64,000 nucleotides of DNA, taken from the NCBI GenBank assembly GCA_963763215.1, contig CAVXNX010000002.1:186001-250000 (forward strand). The letters are read 5' to 3'. The notes beneath the pieces were generated by a model, which saw only the letters and a list, made by a program, of their open reading frames with translations, was not told the origin of the DNA and made no database searches. The position numbers and the translations under genes were made by a program. The DNA is from DASQZK01 sp963763215. Its GTDB lineage: Bacteria > Bacteroidota > Bacteroidia > Bacteroidales > GCA-2748055. Positions 1 through 8,269 of this stretch are shown here, in pieces; positions within the stretch are counted from its first letter, which is position 1; each line of letters starts with the position of its first letter.

Positions 1-2435
1 GGGCGCCGGCAACATCGGTTACCTCACCTCCTACCAGCTCATGCAGGCGGGAGCCCGCGTCCAGGCCATCATTGAAGCCCAGGCCCGAGGCCGGCGGCTT
101 TCCCGTCCAGGCCAACCGCGTACGCCGGCTCGGTATCCCGGTCATTACGTCCCATATCCTCGTCAGCGCCATACCCAACGACAAGGGCGACGGGATCACG
201 GCGGCCGTCATCGCCAGAAGCGAAAATTTCCGCGCCGTGCCCGGCACCGAACGGGTGATCGACGGCATCGATGCCATCAATATCTGTACGGGACTTCAGC
301 CCGATGACCTGCTCATGACCAGGGGCAGGGAGGTGTTCGGCCGTCAGTGTCACGGCGCCGGCGATGCCCTGCGGATCGGCGAAGGCACATCGGCCGTCCT
401 TCGCGGCCGGCAGGCGGCCTTCGATATCCTCGCAGAGGCGGGAATATCCTACGACTACAATGAATACCTCAGTCTGTCCGGGGAATACATCGATTCACAA
501 CAACATCCCCTCCGGGTGATCGATGAGCCGTTTTTGCCCTCCGGCGAACGGAAAACGGAGAAACCCTTTGTCATGATCGACTGTCTCCACGGGTTTGCCT
601 GCAATCCCTGTGAATTTGCCTGCCCGCATGGCGCCATCACGAAAACATCCACCGGCGCCGTGCCACACATCGACTACTCCAAATGCACCGGATGCATGGC
701 CTGCGTGTACCAGTGCCCCGGACTGGCGATCTTCGGGTATAACCTGAAGAAGGACTGGCTGTTCCTTCCCCTGGAATTTGATGTTCCCGAGGGCGAAGAA
801 GTCTTCCTCGTCGGTAATGATGGTTCCCAACGGGGATCGGGTATTGTTGAAAAGATCCTGAGAAAGAAAAACCGCACCAATCTGGCCAGGGTCAGGTCGC
901 TCGACGTTCATGGCGACAGCCTGACGGAGGTCAGGGGGTTCATCCGGAAGACGCACTACCCGGAACCCCTGACCTGGGAACAGGCTCCGGGCGATGACCG
1001 ATCCGAGACCTTTCTTTGCCATTGTGAAGATGTCAGGATCGAAGACATCCTGAAAATCGCCGGCGACAGAACATCGGTTTCGGTGGATGAGATCAAACAC
1101 ACCACCCGCCTGGGTATGGGAGCATGCCGGGGAAAGCGGTGCATTCAGCGGCTGAGGCAGGCGATCCGGCCCTATGGCATTACCCTTACCGGCGAAGCCA
1201 CTCCGCGCGGACCCATGTCGAACCCGCTGAGCCTGGGCGAGCTTTATCCGTCCGGGAAAAAAGATGAGATCATCGTGGCTGTCAATGGCTCCGGGGCGGT
1301 GAAAAAAACGGTCAAATCACTGGTGGCCGGCGGCGGCATCGGCGGGAGCGCCCTGTTCCGCTACCTGGCTGAAGCCGGACTCGAACCGGTTCTGATCAAC
1401 GACGGCCACGGCTCCTCGTGGCGTAATATTGCCGGCGGCCGGCCTGCCTTCAGCGTTCCCGAACTGTCGGATATCGCCCGCCAGAATTTTTACCTCTTCC
1501 GCGAACTCCAGTCGGTCAGGAATATCGATTTCCGGAAAATCCGCTATGTGAATTTTGCCCACGATGAGGAATCCTACCAAAACCTCGAGGCGTCGATGGC
1601 GTGGCAGGACGCCTGTATGATCGGTCCCGACGGTTTCCGCAAAGAGATCTCCCCACTGATCGGCGACCTGGCCGGCAAATATACGGGTGCCCTGATCACC
1701 CGCGACTGCTGGCAGGCGACACCGGGCAAGACCATCGAAGTGCTCCGTAACCTCGGCCGGGCTTTCGGCGGCTCGGTGAAGGAAGGCGTGAAGCTCATGG
1801 ATGTCCGGAAAGACGGGGATACCTATATCGCCCTGACCCGAAATCCCGACGGGACCTGGACCGAATACCACACCCCCGTTTTCGTCAATGCCCTCGGTGC
1901 CGCCGGCGGTGAATTTGCCCGTAAGGCGGGCTACGAAACGGGGCATTTTCCCGTTCGCCACCAGGCGTTCATCACCCGGCGCATGCCCATGATGGGGGTG
2001 AACGGTGAACCGCTGCCCATGCTCATCGACCGGCGGCGGTATAAAGGATTTATCGCCGTCTACGGACAACAGCTGGCCGAAACCGGACAGATCATCGGAT
2101 GTGCTTCCCCGGCATTCGACGGACAGGAAGCCGGGAGTAATCTGAAAACCAACTCGCGCCGGTTCGCGGAGATTGTCTCCGAGGTGTTCGTCGACTGGAT
2201 TCCCGACCTTGCCGCGGCCGGTTTCCAGGCCCTGTGGTCGGGATATTATGTCGAGCCCCGTATGATCATTGATCCGGCAAAAGGCCTCTTCATCGGTCTC
2301 CGCGGCCAGGGTTTCATGCTCGGTCAATATTTGGCCAGGCTATACGTCGATGATCTTTTGGGGAAGAAGGTGCCGGAATATTTCAGGCGGCTGAGCCTCG
2401 AAGGCGACGGTTTGCACGAGATGGCGCTCAAGTGA
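1..2435 (+). CDS. Multidomain FAD-dependent oxidoreductase with Fe-S domains (5' partial, one frame break)
   Basis: The gene enters from the left edge. Bases 2-78 read as a Rossmann segment with a GAGNIG motif; an extra C in the run at 78-80 then moves the frame, after which the protein continues (VQANRVRRLGIP) to the stop at 2435. In order I see the rest of a pyridine-nucleotide oxidoreductase domain, a 4Fe-4S ferredoxin-like segment at about 580-730 (CNPCEFACP, then CTGCMACVYQCP), a BFD-like [2Fe-2S] domain at about 1010-1170 (CHC, then GACRGKRC), and a DAO-family FAD domain from about 1315 (GGGIGGS) to the end. The layout resembles the alpha and beta chains of HcnB/HcnC, opine or sarcosine oxidases fused in one chain. 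The likely role is oxidation of an amine, amino acid or sugar-amine, with electrons passed through the Fe-S centres. The substrate is unknown and the true start lies outside the window. Confidence 0.8.
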   Translation, partial: APATSVTSPPTSSCRREPASRPSLKPRPEAGGFPVQANRVRRLGIPVITSHILVSAIPNDKGDGITAAVIARSENFRAVPGTERVIDGIDAINICTGLQPDDLLMTRGREVFGRQCHGAGDALRIGEGTSAVLRGRQAAFDILAEAGISYDYNEYLSLSGEYIDSQQHPLRVIDEPFLPSGERKTEKPFVMIDCLHGFACNPCEFACPHGAITKTSTGAVPHIDYSKCTGCMACVYQCPGLAIFGYNLKKDWLFLPLEFDVPEGEEVFLVGNDGSQRGSGIVEKILRKKNRTNLARVRSLDVHGDSLTEVRGFIRKTHYPEPLTWEQAPGDDRSETFLCHCEDVRIEDILKIAGDRTSVSVDEIKHTTRLGMGACRGKRCIQRLRQAIRPYGITLTGEATPRGPMSNPLSLGELYPSGKKDEIIVAVNGSGAVKKTVKSLVAGGGIGGSALFRYLAEAGLEPVLINDGHGSSWRNIAGGRPAFSVPELSDIARQNFYLFRELQSVRNIDFRKIRYVNFAHDEESYQNLEASMAWQDACMIGPDGFRKEISPLIGDLAGKYTGALITRDCWQATPGKTIEVLRNLGRAFGGSVKEGVKLMDVRKDGDTYIALTRNPDGTWTEYHTPVFVNALGAAGGEFARKAGYETGHFPVRHQAFITRRMPMMGVNGEPLPMLIDRRRYKGFIAVYGQQLAETGQIIGCASPAFDGQEAGSNLKTNSRRFAEIVSEVFVDWIPDLAAAGFQALWSGYYVEPRMIIDPAKGLFIGLRGQGFMLGQYLARLYVDDLLGKKVPEYFRRLSLEGDGLHEMALK

Positions 2436-2512
2436 GAGAGTTGTTTGAGGGTTGTTTGAGGATGGTTTGAGGATGGTTTGAGGATGGTTTGAGGGTGGTT
2501 TGAGGATTGAAC
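2436..2512. repeat. 11-bp tandem array (GGATGGTTTGA type)
   Basis: Directly after the oxidoreductase stop, seven or so copies of an 11-base unit, consensus GG(A/G)T(G/T)GTTTGA, follow head to tail. The same unit recurs at 4006-4075 and 6053-6118. The 11-base period is close to one helical turn. It is not a multiple of three, which argues against coding. No function can be read from it. Confidence 0.8.
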
Positions 2513-2530
2513 TTTCAACACCGGATAGAA

Positions 2531-2690
2531 ATGATACCATTTCAGCGGAAAACGGATACCATTAACATTTCCTTGCCTTTTTTCATTTTTTGGCAATTTC
2601 CTTCCAATAATAGAAAGGAGTTTACAAAAAATGAAAAATATCTTTACTTAATCTGACACGGTACCCATTTTTAAGGGTATCATTCTTCTC
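2531..2690. other. Possible IS-end remnant with GATACCATT motifs
   Basis: Two near-direct repeats, TGATACCATTT at about 2532 and GGATACCATTA at about 2554, lie 22 bases apart with GCGGAAAA between them. At 2659-2683 a small inverted pair (GGTACCC and GGGTATC) flanks TTTTTAA. Several short repeats near an end are typical of IS21-like elements, so this could be the scar of a lost insertion sequence. No transposase reading frame is present. This is a weak call. Confidence 0.25.
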
Positions 2691-2691
2691 C

Positions 2692-3545
2692 CTCACGTCC
2701 TTCATCACCTTCATCACTTCCTGGCGACGATCAGTTGGGATTCGTCATTTAACCCGATTGCCAACCTTCTCACTTTCTCACTTTCTCACTTTCTCACTTC
2801 CTCACTTTCTCTGACGTCCGGGCATGGGAAAGGCTTTAAGTTTTTAAGAAGCTTTTTGCAGGGTGGGTGTCTCCCCCGCCATCCTTCATCACTTCCTGGC
2901 GACGATCAGTCGGGATTCGTCATTTAACCCGATTGCCAACCTTCTCACTTTCTCACTTCCTCACTTCCTCACTTCCTCTGACGTCCGGGCATGGGAAGGG
3001 CTTTAAGTTTTTAAGAATCTTTTTGCAGGGTGGGTGTCTCCCCCGCCATCCTTCATCACTTCCTGGCGACGATCAGTCGGGATTCGTCATTTACCCCGAT
3101 TGCCAACCTTCTCACTTCCTCACTTCCTCACTTCCTCACTTCCTCTGACGTCCGGGCATGGGAAAGGCTTTAAGTTTTTAAGAATCTTTTTGCAGGGTGG
3201 GTGTCTCCCCCGCCATCCTTCATCACTTCCTGGCGACGATCAGTCGGGATTCGTCATTTACCCCGATTGCCAACCTTCTCACTTTCTCACTTTCTCACTT
3301 CCTCACTTCCTCTGACGTCCGGGCATGGGAAAGGCTTTAAGTTTTTAAGAAGCTTTTTGCAGGGTGGGTGTCTCCCCCGCCATCCTTCATCACTTCCTGG
3401 CGACGATCAGTCGGGATTCGTCATTTACCCCGATCGCCAACCTTCTCACTTTCTCACTTTCTCACTTCCTCACTTCCTCTGACGTCCGGGCACGGGAAGG
3501 GCCTTCATTCTTAAGGCGTTTTTCATCTGGGTGGGGTCCCCGCCC
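2692..3545. repeat. Five tandem copies of a 167-bp repeat
   Basis: The marker CTGGCGACGATCAG occurs at 2721, 2896, 3063, 3230 and 3397, giving spacings of 175, 167, 167 and 167. Each unit holds a variable (CTCACTTTCT)n stretch, then TCTGACGTCCGGGCATGGGA, a TTTAAGTTTTTAAGAA segment and GGGTGGGTGTCTCCCCCGCC. A sixth, diverged end runs to about 3560. Since 167 is not divisible by three and reading frames shift between copies, the small open frames here are not credible genes. The near-identity of the inner copies implies recent expansion or active homogenisation. Confidence 0.92.
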
Positions 3546-3889
3546 GCCATCCATCTCGCCGCCCCTTAATGGGTCCAGCCCCCCAATTCTCAGCGTCCGT
3601 TTCCGGGCATTTTGACGAAAAGTTTTCAACAGGCTGACTTTATGCGGATTCCAGAGGGGATGGAATTAATGATGTATCACCTGTTTGGCATTGAAAAAGG
3701 ATAAAAATCGGACGTTCCTTCCCTGAGGTTCGCCAGGATGATCGCATGCACAATTTCATTCGGATTTGCCTGTCAAGGGACTGACGGGAACCCCAGATGC
3801 CCCGTCTTCCCGTACCCACATAACCCCATACCCACGTATCCATCTCTACCCCGACGGCGACATTGTCTATCCAGTAACGACATTATCTA

Positions 3890-4336
3890 CCCCGGCGACG
3901 AAATGGGTTGTCCGGGGAAAAAGTCAGCCTATGTTTTGATTCGACGTCGACAGATAAATCAGGAAATTGGATATGCTGCTTAGACTCAATTCAACTCCGT
4001 TTGAGGATAGTTTGAGGGTTGTTTGAGGATAGTTTGCCCTGATAGCGATCGGGGTTGTTTGAGGGTTGTTTGAGACGTTGACAGCTTTATCCGGAATTGA
4101 AAAAACATTTAAGATTTAATTCAACCTTTCAGGGTTGAGGTGCAATGCGTTATCCTACCCCGGGTTAGCCACGGGGCTACTGTTTGTTGCACCCCTTCAG
4201 GGTGCCTTTTAATCCCTCAAATCGTTCTTGTTTTCAGGGTAAAAGTGCTTCAGGCGTGGGGACAATACCTGGGATGAATAAGCTACAAGGTCCCATGCAC
4301 GATTTCACTCAGATTCGCCTGATACGGAACTGACGA
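3890..4336. repeat. Hairpin-rich duplicated segment, copy 1
   Basis: This segment matches 5938-6376 along its length. It starts with the CTACCCCGGCGACGAAATG box, runs through the 11-bp TTTGAGG array and a block with three hairpins, and ends with the tail CAGATTCGCCTGATACGGAA. The middle hairpin here has arms CCCCG and CGGGG; copy 2 has CCCGGGG and CCCCGGG, so pairing is kept while the sequence changes. The 11-bp array of copy 1 contains an extra CCCTGATAGCGATCGGGG stem-loop at about 4039. A third, degenerate copy of only the tail lies at about 4740-4842. Confidence 0.85.
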
Positions 4337-4399
4337 CTTCCCTTGTCACCACGTCTTCCCATACCCACGTACCTCTGTACCCGCGTATCTACGTAATTC

Positions 4400-4580
4400 C
4401 CGCCCTTCGGCTGCGCTCAGGGACCGGAAAAAATGAACATGCCTTGTGTTTGAGCAGGCGGGATCAGCAGGCGGGTGAGGAGCCGCGAGCGGCTCCTCAC
4501 CCGCCTGCTGATCCCGCCTGCTCAAACAGCTTCAAAAAACGCGGATTCGTTTCCGGTCCCTGAGCGCAGCCGAAGGGCGG
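4400..4580. repeat. Nested palindrome: 40-bp inner arms, 31-bp outer arms
   Basis: Bases 4447-4486 and 4489-4528 are perfect reverse complements of 40 bases around the two-base centre GA. A second perfect pair of 31 bases lies outside it, 4400-4430 against 4550-4580 (arms end CAGGGACCGGAAA and TTTCCGGTCCCTG). The sequences between inner and outer arms (4431-4446 and 4529-4549) are unrelated, so this is not a simple fold-back of one strand. Transcribed RNA or single-stranded DNA would form a very stable cruciform. No gene overlaps it. Confidence 0.93.
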
Positions 4581-4985
4581 TTCATCCATAGGATTTTCTT
4601 TATCATTTTTAAAAACATTTCGGCGTTGTCATATGAATCAGTCAAAGTAGGATTAAATGATTTTGGTGGGGAGGGCGATGGGCAAATCGTATTTATGATT
4701 TCAATTTGATTTGCCTGGCAGCGACTTGGAAGACGCCCGAACCGGGGTAAAGGTGCTCCATGACCGGGACTATATCTGGGATGAATAAGCCACAAGATCG
4801 TATGGACGATTTCAATCAGATTCGCCTGATACATAATTGACGGCGATCCTCGTCCCTCCGCCTTCCGGTACCCACGTTACTGTGATGGGCGGGAAGGTGG
4901 AAGCTGGAAGCTGGAAGGAGCGGAAACACTTCCACAGAAACAGAGATGTAAAAGTTTATGGGAATATCGGCATGACGGTGACTTT

Positions 4986-5265
4986 CTCACTTCTCACTTC
5001 CTCACTTTCTTCATCACTTTCTTTACTTTCTTTTCAAGGGCAAAAGAAAGTAACAAAGAAACCCTCCGCGATTGACAACCCTCTCTCGCCCTTGTCGCAC
5101 AGGCCATCATCACTGGGGCCGGGCTCGTTCAGGTTCGCACCAATCGCGGGTTGCCTTCGCGCTCTGCTAAGGTTTTTTTCGTGGAGAACGGCGAAAGGAT
5201 TTTAAATGGCGTTGGTGGAGAGACGCTGGAAAATCGTATTCCCGATTTCTTTCAATTTCGACTTA
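4986..5265 (+). repeat. Structured repeat element, subtype A (copy 1)
   Basis: The element begins with a TCACTTTC-rich lead, then a perfect 11-bp hairpin (5024-5052, arms TACTTTCTTTT and AAAAGAAAGTA, loop CAAGGGC). Next comes an 84-base core closed by CCGCGATTG (5066-5074) and CAATCGCGG (5141-5149), with an inner GGCC/GGCC stem. A tail ends near AATCGTATTCCCGATT. Members of the same family lie at 6430-6640 (lacking the hairpin and left arm), 6722-6905, 30905-32290 and 56580-57255. Confidence 0.8.
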
Positions 5266-5384
5266 AGAAGCTTTGAGGAAATGGCGACCGCGATCCGGAT
5301 GCTTGGCTTCATCAGTTTGGTCCTGAACACCGTTCTCACGTCCTTCATAACCTCATAACCTCATAACCCCATCACCTCATAACA

Positions 5385-5937
5385 TATTGATAAACAAAGT
5401 ACTGACGACTGACCACGTGCCATCGTCCTCCCATACCACGTACCCACGTATCCATCTCTACCCCGGCGTTGACATTGTTTGTCCGGAAAAAAAACACATT
5501 TAGAAACCCGTTTCCCTATTTTAGATATTAAAAAGACATCTCTAGAAACTCAAAAGACTACTTTGTTAATAAATAAGTCTTCTCTACCCCTCCGAAAAAC
5601 ATGTCTACCCCTTCAAAAAACATCTCTACCCCTCGAAAAATCATCTCTACCCCGGCGTTGACATGCTCTACCCCGGCATTGACATTGTTTGTCCGGAAAA
5701 AAGTCACCTTTAGAACCCCGTTTCCCTGTTTTAGATTTAAAAAAGAACACCTTTAGAAAGTCAAAAGACTGTTTTGTTATTAATAAAGTCATCTCTACCC
5801 CTTCAAAAGACTTATCTACCCTTTCAAAAGTCATCTCTACCCCTTTAAAAGTCATCTCTACCCCTGTGAAAAAGACATCTCTACCCTGTCAACGACATCT
5901 CTACCCCGGCACCGACATGCTCTACCCCGGAAATGAC
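5385..5937. repeat. Degenerate short-repeat array with TCTCTACCCC cores
   Basis: More than a dozen copies of the core (A/T)TCTCTACCCC(T/G) recur every 20-30 bases, separated by short variable stretches such as TCAAAAGACA or GGCGTTGAC. Within it, a longer unit starting GACATTGTTTGTCCGGAAAA appears twice, at about 5469 and 5683. Spacing and spacers are irregular and the cores are not identical, so it is not a CRISPR array. No stable reading frame with known similarity was recognised. Confidence 0.7.
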
Positions 5938-6376
5938 ATTGTCTACCCCGGCGACGAAATGTGTTGTCCGGGGAAAAAGTCAGCCTATGTTTTAATTCGA
6001 CGTTGACGATAAATCAGGAAATTGGATATGCTGCTCAGACTCAATTCAACTCCGTTTGAGGATTGTTTGAGGATTGTTTGAGGGTAGTTTGAGTGTTGTT
6101 TGAGGATTGTTTGAGACGTTGACATCTTTATCCGGAATTGAAAAAACATTTAAGACTCAATTCAACCCCTTCAGGGTTGAGGTGCAATGCGTTATCCTAC
6201 CCGGGGTTTCACCCCGGGCTACTGTTTGTTGCACCCCTTCAGGGTGCCTTTTAATCCCTCAAATCGTTCTTGTTTTCAGGGTAAAAGTGCTTCAGGCGTG
6301 GGGACAATACCTGGGATGAATAAGCTACAAGGTCCCATGCACGATTTCAATCAGATTCGTCTGATACGGAACTGAC
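5938..6376. repeat. Hairpin-rich duplicated segment, copy 2
   Basis: This is the second copy of 3890-4336. It contains the 11-bp TTTGAGG units, then three hairpins: one around AACCCCTTCAGGGTT, one CCCGGGGTTTCACCCCGGG and one GCACCCCTTCAGGGTGC. After these come CTTGTTTTCAGGGTAAAAG and the tail CAGATTCGTCTGATACGGAA. Blocks of this kind between genes are familiar from Bacteroidota genomes; that is recollection, not a search result. Confidence 0.85.
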
Positions 6377-6429
6377 AACGATCCTTGTCACCACGCCTTC
6401 CCGTACCCACGTATCCGCGTACCCACGTA

Positions 6430-6640
6430 CCCACGAACCCTCTCTCGCCCTGTCGCACAGGCCAACATCACTGGGGCCGGGCTCGTTCAGGTTCGCACCA
6501 ATCGCGGGTTGCCATCGCGCTCTGCTAATGGATTTTATGGTGGTTAACGGCGTATGTATTTTAAATGATGTTGGTGGAGGAGCGTACTGCGAAAATCGTA
6601 TTCCCGATTCAATTAAATTCTCCTGATACGGTACTGACGT
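6430..6640 (+). repeat. Structured repeat element, truncated subtype A (copy 2)
   Basis: The copy begins inside the core at AACCCTCTCTCGCCC, keeps the GGCC/GGCC stem, the right closing arm CAATCGCGG and the tail, but lacks the 11-bp hairpin and the left arm CCGCGATTG. A GTACCCAC-type stretch (6398-6435) stands in place of the missing part. The truncation fits a decayed or partly replaced element. Confidence 0.7.
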
Positions 6641-6721
6641 CTTTCCTTGTCACCACGCCTTCCTGTACCTACGGACCCACGTTTCCACGGCCGTCTCTAT
6701 AACCCCATCACCCCATCACTC

Positions 6722-6905
6722 CATCACCCATCACTTTTTTTCTTTACTCTTCTTTTCAAGGGCAAAAGAAAGTAACAAAGAAACCCGTCACGCAGGATTG
6801 CAAACCCGTGATCGCCCTTGATAACGCACCGGCCCTACTCACAGGCCCGGTCTCACACGGGTTCACACCAATTGCGGGAGCCTGCGCACTCTGCGAAGAT
6901 TATTT
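6722..6905 (+). repeat. Structured repeat element, subtype B (copy 3)
   Basis: The lead hairpin is present with one inserted base. The core is subtype B: AACCCGTG and CACGGGTT form an inner stem around a GGCC-rich hairpin, and the outer arms have drifted (GGATTG against CAATTGCGG). The same subtype occurs as the last unit of the 30.9-32.2 kb array, where the pairing is perfect. No gene is seen between here and 7121; 7080-7120 is a run of GTACCCAC-like octamers. Confidence 0.7.
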
Positions 6906-7121
6906 TGGGAAACTCGAGGTTGACTATTTTAAAGGCACAGTTAGATGACCCGTCATGGACTAGTTCAGGATGGAGCGTCGCGACCTGCCACTACGGGTGG
7001 CCCTGAACGGCCCTTACTGAGAATTTCGGTATGATCCTGTAACGACGTTCTCACGCCCTGTCACCAACTTCCTAACTCCGTCACCCGCGTACCCACGTAC
7101 CCCGTACCCACGTACCTCCCG

Positions 7122-8210
7122 TCACCTCAAATGCTTATCCTTCACCCTGCTGTATTTCAGGGCCTTCACGATCCAGTCGGGAAGCGGCTTTTCCGGGTTG
7201 CGGTGCTGGAGATCGAGGTACCATCCGAGCTTTTTCAGGATGGGGATCTTATGGGTCTCGACGAATTCGATCAGCGTTCCGTCGGGATCTTCAATGTAGG
7301 CGAAATGACCTGCCGCCTCACCCATGTCGAAGCTGTTGCCTCCGGGGAGGACATCGCTGTCGACGGTGAACGGAAAGCCTTTCTCATAGCATTCTTTCCG
7401 CAGCGACTTCATGCCGATGATATCATAGCAGAGGTGAATGAAACCCAGATCACCCCAGTACCTGTCTTTGAAAATTTTCTCCGGCTGACGGTCCTGCACC
7501 TGCAGGAGCTCAATCTCACTCGGACCGAAAAGTCGCGAGAAACCGCCGAGCCGGGCCTTGCTGTGCTTCAGCAGAACACGCCTGAAGGTGCCGTCGCCTC
7601 CCGGAAGGGGAGCGAGATCATTGAATTTTCCCTCTTCATCATAAATCACTTCATCATACCCCAGGATACTGGAATAGACCCGCCGCGCACGATCGATATC
7701 GGAAACGCCGATGGTGGCCCCCGCAGCGGCCCCGGTGAACTTTCTCCTGTCGATCCGGAACCATGCCTGGCTGTCGACGATTTCAAAAATATTGTTGTAG
7801 GGATCCTTGATGAAAAAATGTTCCCGGCCTCGGGGATCCCGCGTCAGTCCATTGACATTGAGACCCTTGCCGCTGAAGAATTTGAAGGTCGCTTTAACAT
7901 CCCGGCTTTTGATCTTCGCCGCGAAAATGCCCAGATCTCCCGCCTTTACTTCCACAGCGGGGGCTGTGGGCGTCCGCTCCGTGTATTGCCAGATCTCAAA
8001 ACCGCCTCCCCCCATGAGGTTCATGGCCAGTGCGGCATGACGCATCCGCGGTTTCCCGCCCGTATAAGGCAGCATCAGCTCCGCCATGGCCGCATCTTCG
8101 AAGATGCGGATATCCATACCGAAATTATCCTTGTACCATTTCCACGCTTCCTTCACATTCGAAACACCAATCCCGATTTGCTGGATACCACTGATAATCT
8201 TTTCATTCAT
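7122..8210 (-). CDS. VOC family protein with two glyoxalase-like domains
   Basis: A protein of 362 residues with two vicinal-oxygen-chelate modules. The first starts at IQQIGIGVSNVKEAWKWY and reaches HFFIKDPYNNIFEIV at about residue 145; the second starts at GATIGVSDIDRARRVY and ends around FAYIEDPDGTLIEFVE. The IEDPDG(T)LIEF ending is typical of glyoxalase/dioxygenase metal-site strands. Such proteins are metal-dependent lyases, isomerases or dioxygenases in the cytoplasm; the substrate cannot be read from sequence. It is the last gene of a minus-strand run with an SDR, an acyltransferase and a BASS symporter, 59 bases after the SDR stop, which suggests co-transcription in metabolism of lipid, sterol-like or other small molecules. 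Confidence 0.85.
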   Translation of the reverse strand: MNEKIISGIQQIGIGVSNVKEAWKWYKDNFGMDIRIFEDAAMAELMLPYTGGKPRMRHAALAMNLMGGGGFEIWQYTERTPTAPAVEVKAGDLGIFAAKIKSRDVKATFKFFSGKGLNVNGLTRDPRGREHFFIKDPYNNIFEIVDSQAWFRIDRRKFTGAAAGATIGVSDIDRARRVYSSILGYDEVIYDEEGKFNDLAPLPGGDGTFRRVLLKHSKARLGGFSRLFGPSEIELLQVQDRQPEKIFKDRYWGDLGFIHLCYDIIGMKSLRKECYEKGFPFTVDSDVLPGGNSFDMGEAAGHFAYIEDPDGTLIEFVETHKIPILKKLGWYLDLQHRNPEKPLPDWIVKALKYSRVKDKHLR

Positions 8211-8269
8211 GATGATCTGCCTCCTTTCTTCGGTGCGAAATTAATAATAATTGAATTCTTAAAAGGGTC

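Noticed and set aside
1317..2327. Long open frame on the minus strand inside the oxidoreductase gene (336 codons)
   Set aside because: It is a mirror of a clearly conserved DAO domain on the plus strand; the translation has no recognisable family. The same holds for minus-strand frames at 15290-16531 and 21988-22944 and for the plus-strand frame at 7131-8303.
2867..3615. Four overlapping open frames of 83-93 codons in the 167-bp array
   Set aside because: They are the same repeat read in shifting frames, since 167 is not a multiple of three, and have low-complexity Ser/His/Leu-rich translations without similarity to known proteins.
4400..4580. Rho-independent terminator
   Set aside because: The 40-bp arms are far longer than a terminator, no T-run follows and no gene ends close by.
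5066..5149. Integron attC sites
   Set aside because: The cores lack the paired RYYYAAC/GTTRRRY boxes, no cassette genes lie between them and no integrase is in the window.
5385..5937. CRISPR array
   Set aside because: Cores are only about 11 bases and vary, separators are irregular and share sequence with each other, and no cas gene is present.
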